Below, piece after piece: positions 11,301-23,847 of a stretch of 64,000 nt of DNA. The notes beneath the pieces were generated by a model that was not told the origin of the DNA, ran no database searches, and saw nothing but the letters and a program-made list of their open reading frames with translations. Every line of letters starts with the position of its first letter. Within the stretch, counting starts at the first letter, position 1. Position numbers and translations under genes: made by a program. Source of the stretch: Puffinus mauretanicus (Eukaryota > Chordata > Aves > Procellariiformes > Procellariidae); assembly GCA_023333565.1 (NCBI GenBank), contig JAJKFH010000948.1, positions 4,724,001 to 4,788,000 on the forward strand. The letters are read 5' to 3'.

Positions 11301-14300
11301 CTTACTAATTTGGTTGCACCTCTAAAACTGTTTCAAAATTGTGTATGCTATGTAGCTATGATTTGGCATTAACACCCAATGAAGATATAATACTGCAGAG
11401 TCATCTACTCAAATAACTAAATAAGAGAGTTATAAAAGTACTAATCAAGTAGTTGTAATCAAGCTGTATCTGAAAACTTAAGGTGGAAGCATACTTCAGT
11501 TCAGCGGAAGTTTTCTTGCCCACCGATTCAAAACCTTGACAGCTGTTTGGACCATCTCTCAGTTTTAAACTAGGCTGGATCAATATGAAATACACAACCT
11601 AGCTCTGACATGCGTTTTTATTCCTTTAAAACTGCAAATTGAAAAACCAATGTGAAAAATAAATCTTTAATATGAATCTTTCAAAGTGCTGTAAGATCCC
11701 AAGGCCTGATCCTTATCATTCTGAAGGGCAGTTTCGGAGGAACAGGTCTGTGTATGATACAGCTCTTGTCACTTTTTCGAAGAACTGTACAAAAGTGCAT
11801 ACAGCTGCTTTCATATGGTTTCATTAAATTTTATCTCTTACTGATTATCAAAACTTAGTGATGAGTGTTTTCAAGAGTTCATCTGAAAAATCATAGATTT
11901 TATGGTCAAGAAAATTGATATCTCCTTAGGGAAAATGAAGAAAATCAGCTTTGAATTGTCTTGCAAGGTAGAAATTTTACCACTTTTTGAACTTTTGAGG
12001 GAAATGGCTTAAAACCTTAAACTGCTTGTGCTATTCCAGAGAAATTAGGTTAGCATTAGAATTATTACATGCATATCACATTCTCACTATAATGTGAGGT
12101 AGGCTTCTGGGTTGTGCAAGTTATAAACCTTGGCTATGACTATCACTGGAGCAAGGTGGTTTTGAAATGAACTGACAGTCTTTGATGATTAAGTGACTTA
12201 TTTAAATGTCTGAATTTTAATTAGAATGATTTGGCTGAACTAACATTAGCAGTCCCATGATTCCACTGGCAGAACAACTTGATTGGTGATAAATTTGGAT
12301 CTATATTTAAGAATCCCTAGTTTCATGTTTATTAGCAAAGTGCACCTACCCAAATTGGCATGGATAAAATCTTGTCTTTGTAACAATAATGAGATAAGAT
12401 GGTTGAATCTAATGAATTGATTTGTTATCTCTTGACAATTGTAACATTTTATGCTGTGCTCATGTTATTTTACAGTAAAAGGTCTATCAGTTAATCACCA
12501 TCATCTTTGTTTTCTGTATCTTTTTTAACCTATTTTTCTTTATTTTTGTCCTTTTTTCTCCTTTTTATTTAATCTCAAATGCTTATAATGACTGTACAGA
12601 CTATACCTTAACCTAAGGAACCCTAATCTAAAGAACAAGAAACTAACAGAGGGGATTGGTAAATAATGCTACTTAATTATCATGTCTTTTATCTTTCTCC
12701 TGGTCTTTCTTGCTTTTTCACCTTGATCTATCATGGAAGTCCATGTTTAATCAACCAAATAGAGACATTAAAAAAACCAAGTATTTGTCATAAATAAGAA
12801 TAAAATGCATTGTCCTTTGTATGCACCTGGTTTTCATAAAGCATAACAAATGGCCTTCCTGAGTATATGTTGGATAGAAACATTTGGAAATTAGGGGTCA
12901 CTGACGCAGATATTGTTGTGAGGATGACATATTGTTAGAGAATTTCTAGTCTGCATAGGAATAATGAGTACAATTGAAAACTAGATGAAGCAAAAGTATT
13001 TCCAGATGTTCAATATGAAGTCACACGTGTCTGTTTTCTCAGCTGTATGTAAAAATTAAGTAGAAAAATGTTGAGGTTTTTTTCAGTAAATGAGTTAGAT
13101 AGTTAGTAGCTGGATCATATATAATGAGTTTCTGATAGTTTATGCAGAACATATAGAGCCCAGAATGGATATATGGTTTATGGTGGATGTGAAGATGTCC
13201 GAAAATGGACTTAATTTCTACATTTTATGCAACGTTTTTTTTGTGTGAGAGTCATATTGTGGAAATTTACACTTATATGCACATGTAGCCTCCACTTGAA
13301 TTCTGAACTTATGCTTAACAAGGCGTTGTAGACATTCTGGGCTGTTAATACACTCTCGTTCACTTGCTGTTATGTTGGATTGGAATAACTCTCTAGAGCT
13401 TAAGGAAAATGAGAATTGACACAAAGCTTTACCTGTCTGCAAGGAAAAATAATTTTAAATGAATATGGAGGTCAGTGGAAAATTATTAATTTTATGCTCC
13501 AGTTACTTTTATTATTCAAATATAGTACCCATGCCACTGCAGCTATATAAGGAGGGAAAAAAGTGCATATCCATTTTTCTTCTAAAGCAGTTTGACTTTT
13601 TTTTTAACGTCAGTCTTTGTTTTACATACAAGTTATAATTCAGTTCTCTTGTTATCCATAGTGTAGATTATTTCACTCATGCAATACTATGTGTGGTGCT
13701 TTTCACTGCAAGGCACTTCAGAGCCTTACATTTATTATCATTCATTGTTCACATGCACATTGCATGTTTAAGCATGAGAGGTTTAGAATAAAATAATACA
13801 TGTTATCCAAAAGGAAATGAAGACCACTCCCTTCAGAGCAAAGTTGTGGGTGGCAGGTCTGGGAAGGGATAATCTGTGAGTACCAATAGTTTGCATGGGC
13901 TTTGTGCCGTGACACACATCCTATGGCAATATGCATTCCTTCATGGGACAACACTAAGTGGGTTTCCTCTGGTGTCATGACTGGCCTGGAGAGCGGCCAG
14001 GAAAGGGGACAACATGTTTGGGCAAAGGCAACATGGGAGGAGGAGATCTGTGCTCAGGGTATTGACTCCCATGCAGTGAGGTAGGGCTGAATCTAGCCTG
14101 GAGATTAAAAGAGACAATCATTAGGCCAGGAGAGAAACATAGGAGGGGTTTTGTTCTAAAATGAACAAAATTAAGCAGAATGTTTTGTAATGTTATCCCT
14201 CAGTATTCATTACTACTGCATGATCATCCAGACTCTAGAGATGTTTTGATTCATTACCAAAAGGAGTCAAAAGCCTAGCTATAGACAACCTTATTAAAAT

Positions 14301-15010
14301 CATAAGTGGGTAAAAATGTACCACCTAATAACATGTATCCTACCTGCAAAACTCTTTATCTCTGAGAAGCCTGCTGTTTGTGGACTGAAAGACCAAGTCA
14401 CCTACAAACTAAATATATTTAATGAAATGTTTCCACTGTAAATACCACACTTAACACAAGATAAAAGTATTATAAGTTATTAGTTAATCTGCTTCTCCTT
14501 TGACAGAAAATTATTGCAGTTGTCAATGTCAGTAAATGTTCAAAACAACTCAGAATTAGAATACAATAGTGTTACATGATAATCTTCAAATAAATATGAA
14601 ACAACATCAAGGTGCAGAAGGTTAAACCCATTAGGTGTATCTGTATGTTTCATTTCTATGACAGATTTAGTGAGTACAAAAAAGCTATTTAACCTAACCC
14701 TTCTGACAATCAGATTTTCTGTAAAGTTGACCTTTAAAAATATACACTAGTTTATTTTGGTGATACTCAGAAGCCACTGCTTGCCCATCTTTTTTTTCTC
14801 CCAGGACTCCATCCTCTTCTTTTTGTTCCAGAACTTTCTCTCTATGATGATTCCCTTTTCCTCGGAAAGAGCAAACGACTTAAAACCATATTTACAAACA
14901 GCAATACTCTAGTTCAGCAATGGTCTAGTTATATGTGCTAAATATCAAGCTCACAGTTAAAGTACATTGGAGTTTTAAGAATGTCTTTTAAAAGTAGGAT
15001 TTACGCTTGT
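8358..15010. other. Long unique non-coding stretch, no gene seen
   Basis: Open frames here are at most about 90 codons. They show no conserved motifs, signal peptides or plausible splice-bounded exon structure. No CR1, LTR or SINE body was recognised by eye. Confidence 0.5.
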
Positions 15011-15017
15011 GCTATAA

Positions 15018-15035
15018 AAAGCACTTAAGTGCTTT
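15018..15035. promoter_or_regulatory. 18-bp perfect palindrome with back-to-back CACTTAA/TTAAGTG sites
   Basis: AAAGCACTTAAGTGCTTT reads identically on both strands. Each arm contains the CACTTAA/TTAAGTG core that is the known preferred site of NKX2-class homeodomain proteins. A TATAAAAA string (15013-15020) overlaps its left end. Function is inference; a chance palindrome cannot be excluded. Confidence 0.3.
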
Positions 15036-18000
15036 GCAGTATAAGAAGGCTTTTCTATATCAGGGTTGCAGGGATCAACCTGTAGTTAAATCTTTCCTCT
15101 TACACACAAAGATATTGTGGATCATAATTCCAACACATTCCTTGGCCTCCTTCATGCACCTGCCAGATGACCCAAATTCATAACACCCCAACTGAGAGAA
15201 CCATTATATAAGAACCTGCTTCCAGAGAAGTGGAAAACGCCATGCTACTCGTATTTCTTTGACCTTAAGTTTGGAAATATTTGCTTGAAGTTACTATGAA
15301 TTTATTTCTCCTTGCAGTATGAAAGGATAAGGGGGATTTGGCCTTTAATTTGTAACAAAAGTGCTTCTACAGGATAAAATTCTTTGCAGGATTACAAAGG
15401 TTTTAACCAGCTACCGTGCATAATAATATTACTCTTCACTTTCCTGATCGTTTACTTTAGTGACAGGCAGCACATCCATTGCTGTGACAACCTGCCACTG
15501 ATTTAAAAAATGTAGCAACACAATGCAGTATTCTTAATAGCTATCTTAAGCAGGCACCTGCAGCTACAAACCAGCTGAAAAAAAAATCAACTACACAAAT
15601 ACACCTTGAACCACACTTACCAAACTTACGCTATCTTGAACTGACAAGAGGAGTAACTTCCAAATGCCAAAAGAGCCTATGTCATCTATCAGTCACGGCA
15701 AGTTCAACCCCAATGGACAAAGGAAAGACTTTAGCTATTTTTACTGCAATGATGGACTACGGGGCCAGAGCAATCCTTCAGCTAACAAGATCCTGGTTCT
15801 ATGAGGATGTTTTCATGCTTTGTAAGCTGGTACTCAGAGATTAGACACCAAATACAGAGCAAGAACTGTCAAAGTGAAGTCCAAAAATATCCCTTGTTGC
15901 CTGACAATATTCTGTAAAGATTAAAAAGTGCACTCATTTGTTCTGTATTTTATGTGGCTTATTACTGCCTTTATCTCCTCCTGGTAGAGTCAGATTTGTG
16001 AAGGACATGCATTTACTTGTCCTTTGTTTTTGCTATGGCCAATGTGTTGTTTTTCTACTTTACATTATTGCGTATGCTGGATCTCATATCCTCTGTCAGG
16101 GAACAGAGACATATTTTGCTAAATAATGCAGAAAGAAAAAATATAAGGAAGAGTTTGCAAGTTAAGGTTTTTATTTTACTATTTCTCTTACAAATCTAAC
16201 TCCTTCACAAAGGGGAACAAATTATAAAATATGAAGGTGTCAGGTGGAATATGATGTATAAATGACAAAAGCAAGACAAAAAAAAGCAACTAAAGTAATG
16301 GGATGAACAAAAGTAAGAGAATGATGCTATGAGAAAGCAAAGAGTTTAATATGAAAGCAGAATTCCCTACTTGCCCAATTAATCCTGGATCTAATTTTCC
16401 AGTGCTGTGTCTCAATTTTTTTTTGCAAGGAATGAGGAAGAAAATTGCTATGTGCTCAAGAAATATCTGCAACATGAACAATCAAACCGTTTCAAGGTAT
16501 TTGCCTTTTTTTTTTTTTTTAAGTTTAGAAGATCATGCTGTGAAATTGTTCTGTTAGAATAAAAAACGGATTTCGCTCTGTAACCTGTACAAAGTTGAAT
16601 CTCACCCCTGGAGATCTGCCAAACTATCTGAGAATAATTTGAACAACCAGTGATCCATGTTGTGTGACCTTTACCTCCTCAGTCTCTGCCTGCTTTTGTT
16701 CATGGCTTGCATTTTTTCTTTGATTAGATGGTTGTTTCTTGAATAAGGAAGGATGACTAATTGTTTAAAAATATTTTGAACATCTTTTGAAGCACTCCAT
16801 TATGGCAGGTTATATCAATACTGCAATGTTTCACTTTGTCTACTCTCTTATTATGTTCATGACAGGTGAACTGAATTGGCTACATGTTCAATGCAGTGTG
16901 AAGGGTACTTGATGCACAGCTTCTATTAATAATAAAAAAAAAAGTGTGGCTACTTTCCTGTGCTATGATAATATTAATATTTTTTGGTTTTCTTACTTCT
17001 TTGCAAACATTAGCTGTTAATCCACACAAGAGCCTTGGGAGGCAGTTTTACCTTTCTATACTACTGAAAACCTGCAAATCCAGATTTTGGTCTCTGGCCT
17101 GATTTTGAAAGGTTTTCAGCAGAAAGGAGTATCTGTCAGTAGAAGTGAATTGTAGTTATCTCTAAACTCAGGTTATTTTATTGGAATCCCCAAGTATGGA
17201 TTTAGAAACATAAGTATGTGCACTGTGGAGAGGAGAGGGGAAAAAAGCAGTCCAAATGTCTGAGTATAAATATTTGAATTCCCTCCATCCCTGTGTTCTG
17301 CTTAGCCCTCTGAGCTCCATATATTTCCAACTTAATGCTTAAAAATCATTCTCTCACCATGAGGGAAAACTGAGGGTAAAAGAAATAGTTGCTCGTTTTT
17401 TCCTGCTGTTGGTATCCATGTAGAGTAGACAACTATCCAAAAACTTAAAGATGCATATGTCCATTTTTCAGAAATGGCTAGAGATTGTCATTGCTTTGAG
17501 AGACAATTGTTTTGATCTTAATGGGAGGAAAAAAGAAGAAAACAAAGGGAAAGCTCTGTGAGGAGTGAAAATGATTGCCTGTGAGACCCAGGCAGCAGCA
17601 GCAGCAGATCACTACAGCTTCTAAATATGTACCACCCACCACCTCATTGTCAGTGCTCTTGAGACAACTCAGCATTTTTTCCATAAGGGTTTTCACACTT
17701 GTAGCACAAACATTCTTAAATGAAATTAAACTGCAGATAGAGGCTATTATCAGAAGCAAGCAGTGATTTTTGAACAAAATGAGGCATCGTAGAGGGTTCC
17801 ATCTTAAATTGGTGAGCATCTATTCTCTGCAAACCAGGCATCCAGTTGGGTATCAGACAGGAAAGCATACAGCTGCAGAGGAATGTAAGAAGAGCCATGA
17901 GGGATCATGTCAAAGATCTAGAATTACCAGTTCTTCAAAATCTTAGCCTGATTGGTATTTTATTGTTATTCCTAGTAATACCAATAAAATATAAAATGTG

Positions 18001-18469
18001 TTTTTTTCTGCCGCTGAATAGTGTTGTAAAATGCATACAAAATTTACGATCAGGCTCAATCTGCCTGATCACTTTTGGATTTGACTATGCAGATATTGGC
18101 TATAGTCACATTTTCAGGTGCTTATGATCTGAAGTGGTAAAGAAAGGACATAGTTAACTAGTTGCAGATTACGTACTTGAAGAAATCTTCAGAGCATCTC
18201 CCAGATGAGCAGATGGTTCTAGACCAGTTTGGTCAAAAGCTGAACTCTGCTTCTTCATTTGTTTTACACACTCTTTACTTTAGTTCTCCACTGAGTTTCT
18301 GAAAACCTCCAGTCTCTTCTCTAGCAAATGAGATACAACAACTTGGCTTTTAGCTCACTGATTGTATCAGCCCCTGTATCTTATCTCCAGAGTGAAGGAA
18401 CGGATGGGTTTTCAAGGTTTTAAGAAGTCTATTTTGCAGGACATTGGTGTGCCAGAGGATGTGTGGTTT
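15036..18469. other. Non-coding sequence with small inverted repeats
   Basis: No gene is recognised. A short CAG run sits at about 17591-17606. Inverted repeats lie at 17951-17985 (ATTGGTATT/AATACCAAT) and 18048-18070 (GATCAGGC/GCCTGATC, 7-nt loop). Confidence 0.5.
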
Positions 18470-18546
18470 CTTTTTTTTTTTTATATATATATATATATAT
18501 GTATAAAGATATATATAGAGAGATATATATATTTTATATATCTATA
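18470..18546. repeat. T-run followed by (AT)n simple repeat
   Basis: A run of T's passes into alternating AT and then ATAG/ATATATATTTTATATA patterns. It is low-complexity sequence; short open frames crossing it on both strands are artefacts. Confidence 0.9.
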
Positions 18547-19640
18547 AAAAGACAAGATCCAGTTTGAGACAGTGATTATAAAGCCTCCAACTAGTTCACT
18601 CCAAGTAATAACCACTAAATGTTCCAGGCAGTTTTGACTGGCAAATATATGCAGGTGAATTGAACTCATCTGGAAGTCTTTGAGGGGCATGTATTGGACA
18701 CCAGCAGGGAGGACAGATTTATTTGGCTGACAGTATAGGTTCTTCACTGATATTGTGTAATAGTCAATAAAAATCTAAGCCCAAATCTCCCAGGTACAAC
18801 TTTTTTGAGAGTTCTCTCTGGTTTCATCAGTCTGGCCCACCGTCTCAGCTGGGTGAGGAGTTTATACCCCAGTGATATTTCAGGATGACAGCAAAACAAG
18901 GAAGGAAATTTCAAAGAAAGACCACAAAGTACCTCTGCTTTGATAAAAGATCTCACTAGGTACCACCACCAGCATGGATGCAGCATGTGGCAGGGTGGGA
19001 CCATTTAATTCTAGTGAAAGAGACGGGCAAAAAGAGATCAATTACAGAAGATGATGTAAGACAATGGTATTGATTCTTGAGAGTCCCTGGCAAGAACAAA
19101 TATCCATAATTTTAGTTTCTCACTACCTGGTTGTATGTGATGGGTATAAGCTGGTAAAACAGTTCAGACAGTGCTGATGTGCAGAAAAGTCAGGGATGCA
19201 AAAGAATGTGATCAATAAAAGTGGGTCCAAAGTTTTGCCACATCAGTCATAAAAAGGTGCACTTCAAAGGGGAATTTGCCTTTCTTGCTTTCTTCCTACA
19301 GCCCTTTGCACCCAGCAGAAGAGCACAGATGATGATGTTCTTAGTGGAAGTGGTTCAGCAGACTTCCCTCACCTGTCCAAATCCATATCGGCTCTTTGTG
19401 TGAGATACTCAGGTTGATACCGATTTTAACAGCAGTGTTTGGGTGTCAAAAAAACAGAGAGTAGAAGCTCCTAGTATGAGCAAGGTGGGTCTGACTGTCA
19501 ATGTCAGATGATGGGAACAATCACGATTGGTAGAGAGGCAATAATAATCAGACAGCTGATTAAGGAGAGAAATAATTACAAAGAGAACTGATTAAGGGAA
19601 AGGAAGCCAGCACTCATCAAGGGTAGCATGAGAGACAAGT
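18547..19640. other. Non-coding sequence, nothing recognised
   Basis: No coding exon or known repeat was recognised between the AT repeat and the CR1 fragment that follows. Confidence 0.45.
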
Positions 19641-19649
19641 TACTACAAG

Positions 19650-19922
19650 ATAGTAGTAGGACAAGAGGAAATGGCCTCAAGTTGCGCCAAGAGAGGTTTA
19701 GACTGGACATTAGGAGAAATTTCTGTACTGAAAGAGTGGTCAGGCCTTGGAACAGGCTGCCCAGGGAAGTGGTAGAGTCACCATCCCTGGAAGTATTTAA
19801 AAGATGTGTAGATGAGGCGGCTAGGGACATGTAGTGGGCATGGTGGTGTTGGGTTGACGGTTGGACTCGATGATCTTAGAGGTCCTTTCCAACCGTAATG
19901 ATTCTATGATTCTATGATTCTA
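19650..19922 (+). mobile_element. CR1 LINE fragment (3' end)
   Basis: This is the 3' end of a chicken-repeat-1 retrotransposon. It encodes the C-terminal tail of the ORF2 reverse transcriptase polyprotein: a degenerate frame reading [20 protein letters not shown] runs to about 19834. After it come the CR1 3' UTR block with GGTTGGACTCGATGATCTTA and a tail of tandem ATTCTATG units ending at 19922. CR1 copies are usually 5'-truncated and lack target duplications, as here. The tail resembles that of the copy at 51728-52265, suggesting the same or a close subfamily. Confidence 0.9.
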
Positions 19923-21015
19923 AGATGCCTAAACTGCCAAAAGAAATGTGGGTGTAGTTGTCTCCTCTAGCTTCAAGAAATATTGATAGGGAAAAATGCA
20001 GCACAGAGTGGGTGTTTGGGAAAACTGAAAGTTGAGGAAGAGAAAAAAGCAAAGAGGCAGAGGATGGCAGAGAGCTTTCTGAGGCAGAGCAGTAAGTGAG
20101 AAACGAGCAGCAGGTAAGGCTGGACATGGAGACAAACAGCAACACACAGACAAAGGGGAGCAAAGTGGAGGATGGTGGAGATATTCCATCCCAGCGCAGA
20201 AGAAAGGAGAGGGTCCAGCTGAACGAGCTGGAAATTCTTCCTGATGGATTAAGGGTTCAGAAGAAGGAGGTGGTTTGGCTCAGGCAAAATCGGGCTGTTA
20301 AAGTGCCATTGCTAACTACAAAGGTCTGCCTGATCAATTGTTTCCAAATGAAAAGTTGGTCTGAAGAAAAATAATATGTAATGAATGAGGTGAGAAATTA
20401 AAATTATACATTGTAATTTCTTCCTTTTAACTTCAGCTTTATTCCCTAGATAAATGCCCAGGGATTCAGTTGTATGGAGTGCTCTCTCACTGTAGGTCAG
20501 ACTGAGAAATGTATTTACTTTTCTAATAATGTATCTTTAGAGTATTTTCCCATGATGGGGGGAAAACACTATTGTCATAAAAGTCCTATGCAAATTGACG
20601 CCACTCTGCTACCCATTACTTTGCCTTCTTTTTTTCCTCTTCTACATAGCATGTCTCTGAGCAATGCTATTTCTCCTTTAGACCTTCTTATATAGTATCA
20701 ATCAATTTATGAAGATCAGAGTATATTTGTCTCCCTTGTGCACCATCATGCCAAACTGCTGGAGACTGCTGTCATGCTTGCAGAGCCTTACAGCTATAAA
20801 TTGTAGCAAATACCAACAGGATTTCATATTATGTTGTCTTAAAGACCAAATGTGTTTATCATGGTCAACATATTAATATGGAAAACTAAAGGAATTGATA
20901 ATAATTTATAATTTATTACAAAATTTTGTCAAATTTTACATTGTGCTTTCTTTTTCATTGTTTTTGTTGTGTTTTTTTTTTTAATAGGAGTACATTGGTT
21001 TTAATATGCTTGGAT
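19923..21015. other. Non-coding sequence between CR1 and solo LTR
   Basis: A purine-rich section (about 19990-20290) gives spurious open frames on both strands; none shows a recognisable domain. The rest is AT-rich unique sequence. Confidence 0.45.
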
Positions 21016-21020
21016 GGTTA
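21016..21020. repeat. Target site duplication of solo LTR (left)
   Basis: GGTTA immediately precedes the LTR and is repeated exactly at 21525-21529. This is a 5-bp duplication typical of retroviral integration. Confidence 0.9.
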
Positions 21021-21524
21021 TGTCCTGGTTCCAGCTGGGACAGGGTTAACTTTCTTCCCAGTAGCTTGGGGGGTGTGCTGTGTTTTGGGTTCAGTGTGAA
21101 AGGAGCGTTGATGGCCCATTGATGCTTTGGCTGTTGCTGGGTGATGCTTGCACCGGGAGGGGGGAGCGCAGCCGGGGTGGTGGACCCAGCTGGCCAATGG
21201 GGTGTTCTATACCATGTGACATCATGCTCAGTATAAAAACCAGGTGTGTGGGGGGGCTCGCCCCCCGTTCGTGACACGCGGTCGGCGGTCGGTGAGCGGT
21301 TGTGTCGTGCATTGCCTGCTTTGTGTATTCTGTTATTGTTGTTGTTCTCATTGTTATTTTACTGTTCTACTTAGTTTTATTTCAATTATTAAACTGTTTT
21401 TATCTCAACCCGGGAGCTTTCCTACTTGTGCCCTCCCGATTCTCTCCCCCATCCCACCGGGGCGGGGGGGTGATCGAGCGGCTGCGTGGCGTTTATTTTT
21501 GCTGGCTGGGGTTAAACCACGACA
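21021..21524 (+). mobile_element. Solo LTR of an avian endogenous retrovirus
   Basis: A 504-bp element begins TGTCCTGGTT, ends ACCACGACA and is flanked by GGTTA on both sides. It is a lone LTR left by recombination between the two LTRs of a former provirus. It is related to the LTRs of the provirus at 23314-29759 but in the opposite orientation. Shared blocks are the GCTGGGA start, the CCATGTGAC..TCATGCTCAG promoter block, the TTAAACTG..TTTATCTCAACCC polyadenylation block and the terminal TTAAACCACGACA. It is clearly diverged from them and more GC-rich. It keeps a CCAAT box, a TATA box and an ATTAAA signal (about 21389), so it could still act as a promoter. Confidence 0.93.
21194..21239 (+). 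promoter_or_regulatory. Core promoter of solo LTR (CCAAT and TATA boxes)
   Basis: CCAAT lies at 21194-21198, a one-mismatch CRE-like TGACATCA at about 21217-21224, and TATAAAAA at 21232-21239. The order and spacing fit an RNA polymerase II LTR U3 promoter reading rightwards. Confidence 0.6.
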
Positions 21525-21529
21525 GGTTA
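21525..21529. repeat. Target site duplication of solo LTR (right)
   Basis: GGTTA is an exact copy of 21016-21020. Confidence 0.9.
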
Positions 21530-23308
21530 TAATATTGGCTGTTTGTAATGTTATAACATTGTAATGTTATAACCATCTCAGTTTATTTTGATGTGTAATA
21601 TTTGGGGGAATATTAACCAAACTAATAACGGTGGAGCACCTCAAAATGAATGGTACAGAAACCAAGCAAGTATTCAACAACATTTTGTCACAGTTGGTAC
21701 TGTAGTTCAAAGACCATGTTCACCCCTCCCTTCCACTGATATAAATTGTTAGGGTGTACAAGTATAAAAGGAGAGACCTCCCTCTCCTGCTCAAGTCTGT
21801 GATTTTGAATGTCATACCACCTTTCTGAGCTGCTCCATTCCCTCCCATTCTTTCTGCCAAACCTCTTCACTCGATGGAACATAGATTTACGTTATAGTGT
21901 TTTACACTGGATCCTGAATAATAGGGCTCCTGTATCTATTGGACTTTCAAATTCTGTTATAATACATACAATGATACTAAAGGAAATGGAGACGGATATT
22001 TCTGTCAAAGTTGAAAATTAGTTGCAATAGCAGTTTTAACTGTGTCTATGCACAATGTTGTCATATGATTAGTGCCCTGGCAGCTACCAGGATTACCCAA
22101 ATGCTTTGCAAGCCTTGGGCAGGGCAGTACAGGGCAGGACTGAGTCCTTAATTAGCATTTATGTGTAATAATCAATATGCATATGTATACAAGTAGTATA
22201 AATTTGTATAAGTAATATGTTATGTTGTCTGTGTATTTTGGAGTCACAGAGATATCTAACCTCCTGATCTGCTGTTGTAAAAGTATGATCCACCATGCTC
22301 ACAGCCAGTGGATTGGAGAGTGACAAGATAAACATGACATATAAGTTGCTTGTATTGATTAAAATACAATATATTTGCATGGAAAGGATAAAAGGGAAAA
22401 TGACAGTGCAGAAGCAACTAATCAAAATAATTGAGGAAAATAAGAATTGGGGACTGGTAGAGAGAGACTTTTTTTTTTTTTTTAAACACGCTCTGAAGAA
22501 GCCATTTGAGGATGGAATAATTAAGCAGTGCATTCATGAAGAAAAAAACATAATAGCAAAAGGAAAAGAGCAAACAAGATGAAACAGAAGTTATGTTTAG
22601 GGATTTGTGCAGACAGTTATGCTAACAAAGACTGTAATAGAAATTCTGATGTAGTGAGTAACAAAATAAACAACTGTACGTAATGTACGGGCAGATTTTC
22701 CAAAGCATTTTGCATCCTTAAGATCTGATTTTTAAAGGAGTTAAAACTGCTTATTACATTCCTTATTGTATAAAAAGGTTCAACTTTTTGGCTTACACAC
22801 CATATCAAGCACAGTAGATAATTCCTCTTCAACTTCTGACTTTGCCTTTGCACCACTACAGCTGCATCTGTGGATGGATCCCTAAAGCCTGGATCCCTAA
22901 AGAGCATTTAATACATACCACTAGGAAGGCTGGACCACATCGTTTCCAATTATATGTGGTTAAACTAGGAGCTATTTGAAATGGAACTCTTTTGGAAACC
23001 TGGTGTGTAGGTGTGTTTTTACTATCCAAAGACACTTAATATGGAGAATACATCTCTGAGGTTTGCGTCTGTTGGAGACATGACACCAAAGCATGGTTTA
23101 TGAGGGAGATGATCAATGTGGTAAAACTTGAAAGTGACAAATGGCCTGTGTAAAAACATTGGCCAAAAAGATGAACAATTATAGTCTTAAAATACCACCA
23201 GCAGTATCCAGCTCACTTGAAGAGTTTTGGCTTTCTTTCCAGAATTGAAGAATAGACTAATTGTGTATCATATGCAAAAGATTGCCCTGTACAAGACAAA
23301 TGGAAGAC
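21530..23308. other. Non-coding sequence between the two retroviral insertions
   Basis: About 1.8 kb of AT-rich DNA. Its open frames (up to about 124 codons) have no recognisable domain and are partly built on T/A runs. No repeat family was recognised. Confidence 0.45.
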
Positions 23309-23313
23309 ACTGC
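23309..23313. repeat. Target site duplication of provirus (left)
   Basis: ACTGC directly abuts the 3' LTR and is repeated exactly at 29760-29764. It defines the insertion boundary. Confidence 0.95.
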
Positions 23314-23834
23314 TGTCGTGGTTTAATCTGGCAGGCAGCCAAATACCACGCAGCCGCTCTCTCACTCCCCCCGCCCCGCCAGTGGGACGGGGAGAGAATC
23401 GGAAGGGTAAGAGTGAGAAAAACTCGTGGATTGAGATAAAGACAGTTTAATAGAACAGAAAAAGGGAAAATGATAATAATAAATAATGATAGAATATACA
23501 AAATGAGTGATGCACAATGCAATTGCTCACCACCCGCTCTGACCGATAACCAAGTAGCAATCGGTACTTCCTGGATCACGCCTACCGTTCATATACTGAG
23601 CATGACGTCACATGGTATGGAATACCACATTAGCCAGCTGGGCTGTCTGTCCTGATTATTTTCCCTCCATCTCGTGTACCTAGCTCAGTCAGTAGGCATG
23701 GGAGCTGTCCTTGGACTAGGAGGGCACTTAGCAACAACTGAAAACATCAGTGTCTTATCAACATTCTTCTCATACTAAATCCAAAACACAGCCCTAGGAA
23801 GAAATTTAACCCTATCCCAGCCGAAACCAGGACA
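23314..23834 (-). repeat. 3' LTR of provirus
   Basis: This 521-bp LTR reads TG...CA on the minus strand. It contains a perfect CRE (23603-23610), a TATATGA box and an ATTAAA polyadenylation signal (minus strand, 23446-23451). By eye it differs from the 5' LTR at about seven substitutions with no length change, so the two copies were identical at insertion and have diverged little since. Confidence 0.96.
23603..23610. promoter_or_regulatory. CRE palindrome in 3' LTR
   Basis: TGACGTCA is the full consensus site for CREB/ATF factors. It lies about a dozen bases upstream of a TATATGA box in the sense of the LTR. The 5' LTR has the identical site at 29528-29535. Confidence 0.6.
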
Positions 23835-23847
23835 GTATCCTCCCCTT
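23835..23847 (-). other. Polypurine tract
   Basis: Read on the minus strand, AAGGGGAGGATAC lies immediately upstream of the 3' LTR. This is the position where retroviral plus-strand DNA synthesis is primed. The TAC at its end is slightly off a pure purine run. Confidence 0.8.

Noticed and set aside
17478..17819. 113-codon minus-strand frame with a cysteine run
   Set aside because: The cysteines come from a short CAG/CTG repeat; nothing else resembles a protein family.
21080..21564. Frames of 64-106 codons in the solo LTR
   Set aside because: They are chance openings in GC-rich LTR sequence bounded by integration duplications; there is no protein similarity.
23227..23579. Frames overlapping the LTRs, such as the minus-strand frame at 23268-23579 and its near-twin at 29196-29504
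   Set aside because: The two are near-identical because they lie in duplicated LTR sequence. They run over promoter and polyadenylation signals and have no domain.
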